Source: Syncephalis plumigaleata
Taxonomy: Eukaryota > Zoopagomycota > Zoopagomycetes > Zoopagales > Piptocephalidaceae
Assembly: GCA_025201365.1 (NCBI GenBank)
Contig: JAIXMF010000016.1
Span: 470,122-534,121, forward strand
DNA length: 64,000 bases
Direction of reading: 5' to 3'
This document shows, piece after piece, positions 34,336 to 46,543 of this stretch. The translations under genes and the position numbers were made by a program. The notes under the pieces were generated by a model, which did not search any database, was not told the DNA's origin, and worked only from the letters and a program-made list of their open reading frames with translations. Every line of letters starts with the position of its first letter. Position 1 is the first letter of the stretch.

Positions 34336-35284
34336 TTATTTGATAGCATTGACAATATTGCTTGCTTTTGCAAGTTCAGCTTTAATGTTATCGGAACTCA
34401 AGTACTGTTCAGGCGGCACAAACATGGCTTTCAGGAAAGCTTCCATGGCAGTAATACGTAACTTGTCACTTTGACTGATAGGTGCGTTTTGATTCAGGGT
34501 TGCCCCTCTTGAATTGATAAGCATTGCTTCCAAGCTGAATGCTTGTGCATACGTGGGGCTCCTATACGGTTTACCAGTCAATGCAAGGTATAGCAGTTTA
34601 CCGATGCTCACAGATTCACGTTCCCACGTACGGCTGGGTTGGTCCATTGGGAATGGCATGCCTTCACTGATAGGACGAACTAGTGCTATAATCACCGATG
34701 GACCAAACATACCAGGACAACACGAACAAAGTTTTCGTTTAGCGATGTGTAAGTAAAGTCATTAAGCATGAACTTTCTGATATCTATGATTTTGCCGAAT
34801 ATCTTGATGGCATTGGTTATCTTGTCCTTTACTGGCATGGATCTGAAGTAGTCGCTTAGCGGCATGCCATGGGGAATGGCCGTGACAAAGCATGGATATC
34901 TACCGGCGTGTGCAAAATCTAATATACCGGCGATATGTTTCTTTTCGGGTGCACCACTATAATCATCGCGATATTTCCATAGTGTAGTTCGCATTGACAT
35001 GAGATGTGAGTATCCTGGCTCACGATAACATCTAATCTCAACCGGTATTTTGGATCGTAATGTTCGAGATAAAATAGCCGTGCCGTGTAATGCATCGCCT
35101 TCCTTGTCTACAATTTAATGGAGTTTAATCCTTTCTTGGCGAGTTGAGCTTCTGCGTTTTTAAAAATATTGGCATCAAAAGGGATCTGCGGTGTACCAGG
35201 TGGGGCAGCAGCGGCCAGGCCCTCATTGGCCATGACTAAGACGCATAGCACAGCTGTAAGAAGAGAAAAGCGTTGAGAGAACAT
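34336..35284 (-). CDS. Secreted kinase-fold-like family protein, copy A
   Basis: First of three tandem copies. The signal peptide MFSQRFSLLTAVLCVL ends near GLAAA. Then come LSRTLRSKIPVEIRCYRE, HAGRYPCFVTAIPHGMPLSD, VKDKITNAIKIFGKIIDI, VIIALVRPISEGMPF and ESVSIGKLLYLALTGKPY. The order (beta-rich N-lobe, hinge-like YPCFVTAIP, helical C-lobe) recalls a degenerate protein kinase without HRD or DFG motifs; that is an inference. The frame needs one base at about 35117 and one at about 34715. It is the most diverged copy and lacks the Pro/Thr-rich tail of copy C, ending in SNIVNAIK. Confidence 0.6.
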
Positions 35285-36127
35285 ATCGTAATTGAATTGG
35301 AAAGAGAAAGAGAAAGTGAGCGAGTGGGTACGTGAGCAAGTAAGCGAGTAAGTGCAACTGTTCTTTCAAAGAAGTGCGCAAGGTGTAAAGGATGAGTAGT
35401 GTATAATTAGTGCAATAACCAAGCGCTGTTCATGCCGCTTAAATAGATGATCATCGCGAATCTCTTGTTGTTCTATAGTTGCTTCAAATTGAAATGACGC
35501 TATAGCTGCGTTTGATTTTGTTGCCTTTGTTGGGATAACTCCGACGTAAAAACAGGCTGCAGAGTACTACGAATACATATACTGACATCAATATTAGCTA
35601 GGCGAAACTACGGGATGATCGCATTTAGTAGTCTCGTTCTCAATTCCTTCAATCAATAACATCGTTTCATATTTCTGTGCGCTACGTGTCATGCAAAGGG
35701 TAAAAATAGACACCATCTACAAACAAATACAATACACGGCACAAACAATATAAATCCATGTGTTAACATCACGCGCGACACACTAAAACCAAGTAGCAGA
35801 TGGCAGTAACGAGTACTAATAAAGAACCATTTCTAAGGGAATGGGAATGGCAATGCCCTCTTTTGGATTTAAATCGCATTGTGCGCAACAAATAGCCATT
35901 TATTTATGTCTTGCTGTATACTTATGGATAGAAATACAGATTAATTGATTCACTAATTGATCATAATGAAATGAAGATGTGTTTATTGTAAAGAAAGAAA
36001 AGACAGCGCTATGCAATTATGCTAACTGTATAGTAAGTAGATGAGCTGCAAGTGACTTGAGGCCAATACATTACTACAAAATTGGTAGGCCGTTCTATAG
36101 CTATGGATGATATCGTAATCCTTTATA
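35285..36127. other. Spacer between tandem copies A and B
   Basis: The 5' flank of copy A, including tetranucleotide GAGT/AAGT-like runs (35310-35360), and the duplicated 3' flank of copy B. The stretch 35695-35880 recurs at 37560-37760. No separate gene is seen. Confidence 0.55.
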
Positions 36128-37133
36128 GTCTAGCGACTCCTGGACCAACTGGCGGACGAGTTGGTGAAGTAACTGGTGAATTAGCCATTGGATTAGCTAT
36201 GACGCCTTTGTTTACATTTGCAAGTGCAGCTCTAATAGCATCGTGATTCATAGCGTGACCAGCTTGTGAAAACATGGTTTCAAGAAAGCTTCCATGGCAG
36301 CAATACGTGGATCGTCACTTGATTGGAAGATGCAAAAATATTTAGTCTTGATTTCCTTGAGTCGCTAAGCATCGATTTCACGTCGAATGACTGTGCATTA
36401 TTGGAACCCTGATACGGTGCACCAGCCAATGCCGTGAATAGTATTTTACCGATACTCACAGATTCGGGTTCGCGGATTATTGCTGGGGGTTGTCCTGATT
36501 GCGCTGACATGCTTTCACGAATAGGGCGAATAGGGATATAGTCACCGAAGGGCCTTGTAGACCACGAGCAACATGAATAAAGCCTGAACTTATTGGCGCG
36601 TAATTAATCTCTTCTCAACTATGTACTTTCTGATATCTATGATTTGGTTCAATATATTGATGGCATTGGTTATCTTGTCCTTAGCTGTCATGTTTTCGAG
36701 GTAGTCCATTGGCAACTTGCCATCGGGGTTGGCCGTGACATAGCATGGATGCGCACCAGCGTTTACCACATCTTCTACACCGGCGATATATTTCTTTTTG
36801 GATGGATTCCTATCAAGAAAATTGTTCGATAGGGCAACTTGTACTCCATTCTATCGGACCCTTTCAGACCATTGAAACATCTAATCTCAACCGGCATACT
36901 GGTTGAGAATCGTCGAGATAAAGTAGCCGTGGCATAGAATGCTTCACCATCCATGCCTTCGACTTTGGTAATTTTAATTCCTCTCTTGGTAAATATAGCT
37001 TGCGAGGTGGCAAAGATATTGGCATCAAAGGAATCTGCGGTGTACCAGGAAGAACAGCAGCGGCCAGGCCGTCATTGGCCATGGCTAAGACGCATAGCAC
37101 AGCTGTAAGAAGAGAAAATCGTTGAGAGAACAT
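36128..37133 (-). pseudogene. Secreted kinase-fold-like family protein, copy B (broken)
   Basis: Close to copy C throughout, with the same signal peptide and C-terminal region, but the frame breaks several times. At 37028 an A-run is one base shorter than in copy C (after GTPQIP); further breaks lie near 36890, 36790, 36530, 36350 and 36280. Some differences are substitutions rather than length changes. It could be a decaying tandem duplicate, or a functional copy damaged by homopolymer errors. The terminal VARL is retained before the stop. Confidence 0.55.
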
Positions 37134-38446
37134 ATCGTAATTGAATTCGAAAGAGAGAGAAAGTGAGCGAGTGGATAGGTGAGTGGATAGATAGGTGAAT
37201 GAGTAAGTGAGTAAGCGAGTACGTGAGCAAGTAAGTGAGTGAGTGCAGCCGTTCTTTCAAAGAAGTGCGTAAGATATAAAGGATGAGTAGCGTATAATCA
37301 GTGCAATAACCAAGCGCTGTTCATGCCGTTTAAATAGATGATCATCGCGAATATCTCGTAGTCCTATGGTTGCTTCAAATTGAAATGACGCTATAGCTGC
37401 GTTTGATTTTGCCGTCATGCTCTCGTGTAATTCAAACGTCAAACTAGTCGCGGGGCACTACGAATACATAAAAGGATATCACCATAATTAACCGAAACTA
37501 CGAGGTGATCGCATTTAGTAGTCTGGTTCTAAATTCTCGATCAATAACATCGTTTCATATTTCTGTGCGCTATGTGCCATGCAAAGGGTAAAAATAGACA
37601 CCATCTACAAACAAATACAATACACGGCACAAACAATATAAATCCATGTGTTAACATCACGCGTGACATACTAAAAATCAAGTAGCAGATGGCAGTAACG
37701 AGTACTAATAAAGAACCATTTCTAAGGGAATGGGAATGGCAATGCCCTCTTTTGGATTTAAATTATATTGTGCGCAACGAATATGTGGTGCGGAAATAGG
37801 TGTTTCATGGAGATTGAATTACAATTGCCTTAAATACTTATCTCAATTTGTTAGACGCTTTTGGAGAAGCAGTTCTAGCGGAATTGAATCTACTTATCTA
37901 CTAGCAGTTTGCTATTTTGCTATAAATATGAGCGAAAGCACTAATTAAATAAAGAACAACATCGAAGTTTTTACAACGAGAATATTCTATTAGTCTACTG
38001 TGTTTATTGAGTTATTAAGAAAGCAAATCAGAGCTGGTTTGTGAGTAGTTGATAATCAAGAGTATCGTATATTGTTCGAGTGAGCAGTTCTAACCTAACA
38101 AAATGGATTACTACAAGATTTTCGTAGAACCTAGCTACTCGACTACCAAGCGTGTGGTGCACCGAAGCAACATGGGAGATCAACCAAGGCCAACAACAAC
38201 AACATCCCGCCACAAATAGCCATTTACTTATGTCTTGCTGTATACTTATGGATAGAAATACTGATTAATTGATTCACTAATTGATCATAATGAAATGAAA
38301 ATGTGTTTATTGTAAAGAAAGAAAAGACAGCGCTATGCAATTGTGCTAACTGTATAGTAAATAGATGAGCTGCAAGCGGGTTGAGGCTAATGCATTACTA
38401 CAAAATTGGTAGACTGCTCTATAGCTATGGATGATATCGTAATCCT
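37134..38446. other. Spacer between tandem copies B and C
   Basis: 37134-37480 is near-identical to 39467-39815 (5' flanks of copies B and C). 38270-38446 repeats the 3' flank seen at 34130-34330 and 35935-36127. The stretch 37780-38220 is unique to this spacer; a 72-codon frame in it (37730-37948) has no supporting signal. Confidence 0.55.
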
Positions 38447-39466
38447 TTATAGTCTAGCAACTCCTGAATCAGTTGGTGGACGAGTTGGTGAAGTAACTGG
38501 TGAATTAGCCATTGGATTAGCTATGACGCCTTTGTTTACATTTGCAAGTGCAGCTCTAATAGCATCGTAATTCATAGCATAACCAGCTTGCGAAAACATG
38601 GTTTTCAAAAAAGCTTCCATGGCAGCAATACGTGGATCGTCAACTTGATTGGAAGATGCAAAAATACTTAGTCTTGGTTTCCTTGAGTCGCTAAGCATCG
38701 CTTTCAAGTTGAAGGTGACTGACTGTGCATTAATGGGACCCTGATACACTACACCAGTCAATGCTGTGTATAGTATTTTACCGATACTCACAGATTCAGG
38801 TTCGGCCATACTTGAGCGTTGGTTGGGTGGTATTGGCGTGGCTTCACTAACAGGACGAACTAGGGATATAGTCACCGAAGGGCCTTGTAGACTACGAGCA
38901 ACATGCACAAATCCCGACTTTATTAGCGTGTAAGTAAACGCCTGACTAACCATGCGCTTTCTGATATCTATGATTTGGTTCAATATATTGATGGCATTGG
39001 TTATCTTGTCCTTAACTGCCATGGTTTTGAGGTAGTCCATTGGCAGCACACCACGTGGAATGGCCGTGACATAGCATGGATGCGTACCAGCGTATACCAC
39101 ATCTACTACACCGGCGATATTTTCCTTTATGAGTTGATTACGATTAAGAAAATAGTTTGATAGGACATTTAGCACTACATTTGCGGTTGGATTTTGATGA
39201 TCATTGAAACATCTAATCTCAACCGGCATACTGGTTGAGAATCGTCGAGATAAAGTAGCCGTGGCATAGAATGCTTCACCATCCATGCCTTCGGCTTTGG
39301 TAATTTTAATTCCTTTCTTGGTAAATATAGCTTGCGAGGTGGCAAAGATATTGGCATCAAAAGGAATCTGCGGTGTACCAGGAAGAACAGCAGCGGCCAG
39401 GCCGTCATTGGCCATGGCTAAGACGCATAGCACAGCTGTAAGAAGAGAAAATCGTTGAGAGAACAT
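38447..39466 (-). CDS. Secreted kinase-fold-like family protein, copy C (intact)
   Basis: A single 339-codon frame without introns. The signal peptide (MFSQRFSLLTAVLCVLAMAN) ends near GLAAA. Features in order: FDANIFATSQAIFTKKGI, FSTSMPVEIRCFND, GTHPCYVTAIPRGVLPMDYL, KDKITNAINILNQIIDIR, FTYTLIKSGFVHVARS, VTISLVRPVSEA, ESVSIGKILYTALTGVVY, RIAAMEAFLKTMF, and a Pro/Thr-rich end (SPVTSPTRPPTDSGVARL). The layout resembles the secreted kinase-like gene at 54-55.6 kb, and the central TAIPRG could be a kinase hinge, but no catalytic motif is visible. Likely a secreted effector-type protein; function unknown. Tandem triplication suggests copy-number selection. Confidence 0.75.
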   Translation of the reverse strand: MFSQRFSLLTAVLCVLAMANDGLAAAVLPGTPQIPFDANIFATSQAIFTKKGIKITKAEGMDGEAFYATATLSRRFSTSMPVEIRCFNDHQNPTANVVLNVLSNYFLNRNQLIKENIAGVVDVVYAGTHPCYVTAIPRGVLPMDYLKTMAVKDKITNAINILNQIIDIRKRMVSQAFTYTLIKSGFVHVARSLQGPSVTISLVRPVSEATPIPPNQRSSMAEPESVSIGKILYTALTGVVYQGPINAQSVTFNLKAMLSDSRKPRLSIFASSNQVDDPRIAAMEAFLKTMFSQAGYAMNYDAIRAALANVNKGVIANPMANSPVTSPTRPPTDSGVARL

Positions 39467-40719
39467 ATCGTAATTGAATTCGAAAGAGAGAGAAAGTGAG
39501 CGAGTGGATAGGTGAGTGGATAGATAGGTGAATGAGTAAGTGAGTAAGCGAGTACGTGAGCAAGTAAGTGAGTGAGTGCAGCCGTTCTTTCAAAGAAGTG
39601 CGTAAGATATAAAGGATGAGTAGCGTATAATCAGTGCAATAACCAAGCGCTGTTCATGCCGTTTAAATAGATGATCATCGCGAATATCTCGTAGTCCTAT
39701 GGTTGCTTCAAATTGAAATGACGCTATAGCTGCGTTTGATTTTGCCGTCATGCTCTCGTGTAATTCAAACGTCAAACTAGTCGCGGGGCACTACGAATAC
39801 ATAAAAAATATCACCATAATTTACCGAAACTACGGGATGATCGCATTTAGTAGTCTCGTTCTAAATTTCTCGGTTAATTACATCTTTTCATGTTTCTCTC
39901 AGCAATAGATCTCTTTTTTTGGCAGTAGTATAATTTACTTGTAGTGATTATAGAAGTATACCAGCGCTTACTGACCAAATACGGTTTATGCTACTCATGG
40001 CCTAGCAATACATTTTTAGTGGAAATGACACATGGGGCAACTGCATCACATGTCTAGCCTACGTCCATGTTGTCAATTGTAGTAGCACAAGCATTAGCCT
40101 ATTTGCCTATGATTCCTTAATAGATATAACAGGTAATTAATCACTCATTGTCAATGGCATTTCATGTTTCAATTAGTGACTACATTCATTTGGTACCCGA
40201 AAAGTCACTACGTAACACGGTTTGCTCCGTCATTATTCGGCTTGATGTCAACTCCGTGGTAGGCGAATACAGACCAGATGGCCCACTTGTGCCGTCTCCT
40301 TGATGATCTACTATCGATTTTGTCGACTAGATTCCAATACATCTGATGCAGACTATCAGTCTACACTTCGTTGATGGCGTGGACCTCACATGTCATTTCG
40401 AATTCTAAACATTGTCTTAGGTTGTCGGATTGACACGTTTTTGTTCATGGAATAGTCGGCATTTGACAGACTGCTGTCATAATCGAGTGAGTGAGTGGGT
40501 AATCCAATGAACTAGAAATACAAAAAGGAAAATAAACTAATAAAAATATCGTCATTTTTATGATGTTTCATATGCACGTGCTTACTCATCGCACGTTACA
40601 AGTACTCCTACTCCTTCTCAATAGTAACAGTAAGGCTGGAAATATTATGATGTAAACGTGTTGACTGCCTCTAACAAATGATTGTCTTTATTTAGCGATG
40701 AGAAAAAGAACCTGCAACA
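39467..40719. other. Intergenic region
   Basis: 39467-39815 duplicates the promoter flank of copy B. 39816-40719 is unique AT-rich sequence with no supported frame. Confidence 0.5.
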
Positions 40720-43700
40720 TCAAGTGTGCTTCTTTTGTATACGAGACATGACCGAGGCAGGCACAAGTACATGTCCCACCATCAAGTGAGATACGCAAAA
40801 TAACACGGTGGTGAAGACGACAAATCCCGAGCTAATGCAGAAATGACTGATACTCGTACCGATCTCCAGCCAGCTGCCATCATCGCGTACGAGGAAGAAA
40901 AAGTTCAGCGTCATCACATCGGTGGTGGATAGCACGAGTAGGAGCAGACTGAACGGTGGTAGATCTATCGCTCGACTAGTCACGCCGAATATTGCGGATA
41001 GAATGAAGAACGGGATAAAGATCTTGAAGATGAGTAGGGCACCCATTAGGAATGGATTGAATGTGGTAGTTAGCCGGTAGACCGAGGATAGATTAAAGGA
41101 ACTAACGGAGGCAATATTGCCTGTACCGAAGAAGGCCACATTAACAAATAGCAAGTAAATCATAGATGATGAGTTAACGATATCGACTATACATATACAT
41201 ATATACATATATACTATTGTAATAAAAGGATATGAATAATATTGCAGTCCAGGTGTCTTGTGACGTAATGATCGATGCAATATAAGATCAGAGCGTGATG
41301 TATCCTACAAATACAACAAGCATATATATATATATATATGATTAACTATTGTAATGTCTACACTTTACCTAGTCTACTATCATCGCTAACACTTACCAGC
41401 ACATCATCATCATCGTCGTTAAATGTCTCCAGTTGCCGATACGAGTAGAGACGACGCTCCATGAACATCCAACATGCCAAGGTACACGAGAATGCTACAT
41501 AGAACAACATTTCATATCTAACGTACACGTATTAAGGAATAACCGGTGAGTTGATGTGCAAGTGTAAAGGATACGATATACTAAGAAGGATAAATGTAGG
41601 CGAGAATGCTAGGAAGATGGTCACTAAACGATTTAGATAATGCTGCGTCTGACCACTTGTTATTAATGGTGCAACAAGTGACAATCCTATACAGAATCGA
41701 TTAGCAAATAATGACTTTGTAATCATTTCACTCATCAATTACCTAATGTCGTCCAACCGATGACTTGATTCAGCCATGGTAAACCTTCTCGTAATTCTAG
41801 TCGTCGCACACTACTCGCTGTCGTGATCATACTTACTACAATCAATAGCATCTAATAGTAAGTATGAGATAGTCAACTGGATTAGTATCATTTACAATTC
41901 ATGCTAATCCACTAATTCACTACTCACCTGCCATATTGTAATATATGATGATTGCTTATAGTTAGTGTTAGTGGCAAGTTGTGGTGCCACTTTCCACAAG
42001 TAGACACAGCCTATGATGAGGGTTGCCATACCACCTGCCATACTAGTAGTGATGTCGTAAGTTCACACATCTACAATAAAACGAATAGATGATCATACTT
42101 ACACCAATGAGATATCATCTCCTTTCTCCACTGGTAGTACGGGGAATATCGAGGTAACTAGACAGGATAGCTGCCACATAACAACAAGCGTACGATGATG
42201 AGCTCGGAATGATGCGGGTACCGTCCATGGCCAGCATGCCAATAGCCATAGGCATACGGTAAGTACGCGTCGTTCAAAGTAGCTGTACACCTAGTTGTTT
42301 GTCGTCATCAACAATGCAGTCAATATGAATTAGCACAGGAGCATGACTAGTGTCCGGTATAACTTCTAGTTCACTTACGAGTGTTTCCAGTGCTCCCACA
42401 ATAAGCAATACGTAGAATGCGGTATGCCACCATCCATATCGTCTTAGATGTTGCCCGTTCAACGAGGAATGGCCCTTGAACAAACGAGAGAAGGTACGAT
42501 GATTCCTCAACACTTGATGCCAAAAGAATATGGGAAATATCGCGTAGAGATAGTACATTGTCGGTGATCCTTGAATGTAAAACATGACCGACAATAGGAT
42601 TGCCGAGATAACAGCAATAGCATCGATCTAATGCAGGAATAGTGAAATGATTAGTGAGCTAGATACATTGCTATAAAGGCTCCTTACTTACAAATACATT
42701 GGTAGTTGGCTGGCTGGCATCTATTGACGTGGTCGGTGTGGTAGATGTCAAGTGTTGACTACCACCTTCGAATACGTAGATATTCGCGATAAATAATAGA
42801 CTATAAGCAATCCAGCCAAGATAGCCTATAGACACGATGGATCTTAGGAAACGCCAGTCATATCTGCAAACAAACAAACAAACAAATAGCGAATCAATAA
42901 ATAAATGCACATATTACAGTTTATATACAGCTATATCTCCTTATCGATTGGTTAGCCTTACGTTTGATAGTAGCGTAATCCTCGTAGACACTCGTGAATC
43001 AACTCGATGGCTTGTTTCTGAGCTGTTTCGTAGTTTTTCTCCTGTATCAACTGCTCAATGCTATTTAATTTATGCGTTGCCTGTTGGTTGGCCAATGGTT
43101 CAAATGGTCTAAAGGCAATTTCTGTATGCCGTTTACTTTCTAAATGTCAATCTCGTAAGTAAATGCTGACTAGATGTCATCTGAACATGTAGTGTAGCTT
43201 CTTACCCTCCTTTACCAGGAATTGCTCCAATATCTGATGAGCATTGGTTAACGCTGATCGTGCTCTAAACTCGTCGCTACCATTTAGATATTCCACGGGT
43301 AGTACGCCAACATTATTTGCCGGATAGTTTAGCCTAGTAGGGCCGCCATTAATGGTGCGATATCTGCTTGTTCGACGTCTTTTCGTGCTGTTGCCTTTAG
43401 ACTATGCCATGAGTCTGAGAACTCGTCATGTCCATTGCCAGTCAATTCCGGTGATTGTACACCGGCACCCCATGCGATTAAGGCGTGCGTGTATTATCAG
43501 GATCACCATCACCATGAGCACCTAGACAATGCAGTAGCAGTAGCAATATAGTTATATTAGTATGTGTATGCCACTCGTGCTAACGAGACTAGTAGACGAG
43601 GAATTACCTCGATTTCCCATGCCATGATCAGAAGTAAATACATAGGCAGTTTGTGCATCATTATAATACGCCTCTATCAATGATTGAATACGTTGTATTC

Positions 43701-44732
43701 CTTTATCAACCACGCGAATATTGTTTAAATACCTAGATGGCATTAGTTTACATATTAACATCATTAAATAGACGAGGAAGCTTACTCTTTTGAATGAGGT
43801 CGAAATGCATGTCCATTAGTGTCTAATCCAATGAGATGTAGAAAGAATACAATTTTATCCTGAGCCAATTGTTCGCGTAGCTTGTCATCGGTACGTGCAC
43901 GCTCTAATAATGCGGCAAAATGGTCAAACACCCATGTATCTAGAATGGATGCCTCTAAATGACAAAAAGCATATTAGTATGGTACTGTATCAATGCTGAT
44001 GTAACAATTAGACAAGACGTACCACGAGCGAAATCCTCTTCTTCCGCGCTATACATGAACATGTCCACTCTGTCAGGATCGGATGCGCCATGCGCGAACA
44101 TGGGCAAATATCCGGTGACCCAAATGACCATGTATGCTTCGTTTGATTGAATATCGAATCGAAGTCTACCGGATTCATCTTCCATCCTATGCATATTAGT
44201 GAGCGACAAGTACTATCATGCTCCATATGCACAAACTAGGATATACGAGGCAACAATGCCTTACCTTTAGTGACAGCGCTTACATCCTCGTAGAACCCAG
44301 CGATAATTGCTACGTGGCCAGGACGTGACTCAGTAGGGACACGCGTGTGCGATACACCCCATGAACCAACGCGCGTCTGGACATCATGCAAGAATGGAGC
44401 GCGAGTTTGCGTGCCATCCGCCGCTATCAAAGGTGGTATATCTCTATCTTCCGTGGTGGGTGGCGAGGAGGACAAGGGTTCGAATAGACGATCGGCACGT
44501 AGTCCGTCCGCCACAAACAGTATGAGACGACGAGCAGGTGCCGACATGGCAAGCTGATGCTGCTTCATGCCATGAACCAAGGGCGACGTGAAGTAAATGT
44601 CGAATATACTAAAGATATAGGTGACGTGGAAGATTATACCAATAAGCAGTAGGATATTACGCGTCCAAGCCGTGCGACTAACGACTCCTCGACCGTTGCT
44701 TCATTCAGCGCAGACTTTGTTGTTTGTAACAT
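40720..44732 (-). CDS. MCD4: GPI ethanolamine phosphate transferase 1 (MCD4/PIG-N)
   Basis: This ER membrane enzyme adds phosphoethanolamine to the first mannose of GPI precursors. The N-terminal TM is [19 protein letters not shown], followed by [12 protein letters not shown]; the alkaline-phosphatase-like domain starts [15 protein letters not shown] and contains [20 protein letters not shown] with [15 protein letters not shown], and later [11 protein letters not shown] (metal ligands). The C-terminal multispan region has [39 protein letters not shown] and [16 protein letters not shown]. About 14 short introns occur. The ATG at 44732 needs one missing base near 44660 to connect to the TM. It ends QKKHT. 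The rest of the gap to the next gene (44733-45050) shows no gene. Confidence 0.9.
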
Positions 44733-45050
44733 GCTTTCACCATAAACAATGACGATAAATGACAAGTAGGATATGATAAGCGTATTAAAAAAGGAGTAAG
44801 CGAATGAAGTGTGCGAGAGCGAGAGAGAAATAAAGAGAAGCCTGTCCTGATGATTAACCATTTTCGTCATCATCGATTGGCTATTTACTTGGTTGATTCC
44901 GTATCTTTATCCAAATAACCTAATACTAAAAGGTCAACGAACAGCTACTTATTAGTTGTTGGCCAATACGAGTATATCAATATGTATCAGTCATTATAAT
45001 GGATTATTAACATGATTATGTAAATGCTATCGTTTATTACTATTCTGAGG

Positions 45051-46262
45051 TCATTTAGTAACTGTTATATTCATGTCGTTTAACATCTCACTTAACGCTC
45101 TAGTATAATCTGGATCTGCCATGCAACATCCACCAAGAATCAAGTGACGATTATCAGCTTGCGACAATAGATCGATGTTTGCTTGGCAAAACAGCTGAAT
45201 TGCCTTGTCTTTCGATTCATCCGACCAGTTATTGGATGCTTGATCCCATGCTCGTCCATTGGCATAGGCAACAATAGGTTTACCACTAGTGCTGCTTACT
45301 TTGCCTACAAGATCGTGTAGCCAATCGCGTGGCACACAATTGACACCAATGGCGGCCACAGAGGGATGCGTAGCCACCGCTTCAATACACGTCTCAATAG
45401 GTGTGCCATCGCTAGCATGATTAGCATCGCAGCAACTAAACGATATCCAACATGATATTGGATCATGCTCGTCTAGTGCAGCGGTAATAGCTCGTGCTTC
45501 TTCGAGTGCTGGTATGGTCTCCCATGCTAGAACATAGCGAGTGAGATGACATTTATTGACGGCTGCCAGTGCTATACTAAGCTGATAGCGGTGAAAAGCC
45601 GTCAGATGAGCCGTGGTAATTCGTTGCACCGCATAGTCTCCTCGGTATTCCGTACCATTTCCTAGCATGGCACCCAACGAACCAAGTGAGATAGCAATCC
45701 ATGGTATATCATCGTCATTCAATACGGTTTTTTGATAAAGTGTTCGTGCTGCCATTGCTGCTTCTATACCACGTACGAATAGATCGATTGTTGCTTCGTA
45801 ATGAGCGTCCACGTTAGAATCATCAGATAGAAGCTCATTCATTAAAGTGGCACCCTCATACGTATCCTCATTCACATCTTTATCCTCTTCTCCATTGATT
45901 TTAGCCATTTAGCACGACGCAGCATTGTCAGCATAGATACTTGATAGGTGCCAGTGGTAATAATTTGCGCACCACTCATCAAATAAGCGTAATGTATATC
46001 TCGTACTATTTCCGTTGGCTCTAAAAGTAATCTATACAAGTAGTACATCTCCATCAGTGTATCGAATTGTTAATCGATGTGATATCACATCCGCTTACCG
46101 AGAACCCCACAATGGATCCTGCTCGTTGCGTAGATGTACTTTGTCGTTGTTATCTCCCTCACTTGATGTATTCTTCCCGATAGCTACAGTGCCGAATGCA
46201 CCATCAAGTATGCATACTTGTCGGCGATACAGATAGGTTTGAAAAGGATTTTCAGCGGTCAT
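45051..46262 (-). CDS. Homocysteine S-methyltransferase (Mht1/Sam4 type)
   Basis: This zinc enzyme transfers a methyl group from S-methylmethionine or AdoMet to homocysteine. The N-terminus has VCILDGAFGTVA; exon 1 (46262-46099) joins at 46031 to LLLEPTEIVRDIHYAYLMSG and IITTGTYQVS. Downstream are IPWIAISLGSLGAMLGNGTE, RYVLAWETIPALEEARAI, AIGVNC (first zinc Cys) and HLILGGCC (Cys pair), the three zinc ligands of the family. One base is missing near 45908 (K-rich MAKINGEEDKD region). Length about 350 residues, normal for eukaryotic members. Confidence 0.88.
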
Positions 46263-46543
46263 TTTTCTTTAGGAAGAGGATTGAGATAGAAGCAAAGAAA
46301 TGAGCGACAAATCATCGCATATCCGGTTTCCATTTTATTGTATAACCTTTGCGGTCCGTATTTGACAAGGATGTCAACTAGATTTCTATCATTATTGCGT
46401 AAAGCCATTTTAGTATATGAGCAGAGTGACAATGTCAATTACTACAATTATCATTGCTATTAGCAGGTGTAGTATGCTTATTGTACATCGTTACATGTCA
46501 ATCAATAATGGCACAGACTGTTTTTCATTAGCAGTATTCTTTA

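Noticed and set aside
37730-37948. 72-codon frame between tandem copies B and C
   Set aside because: Starts inside a segment duplicated from 35.8 kb, has no homology, and no splice or promoter signal supports it.
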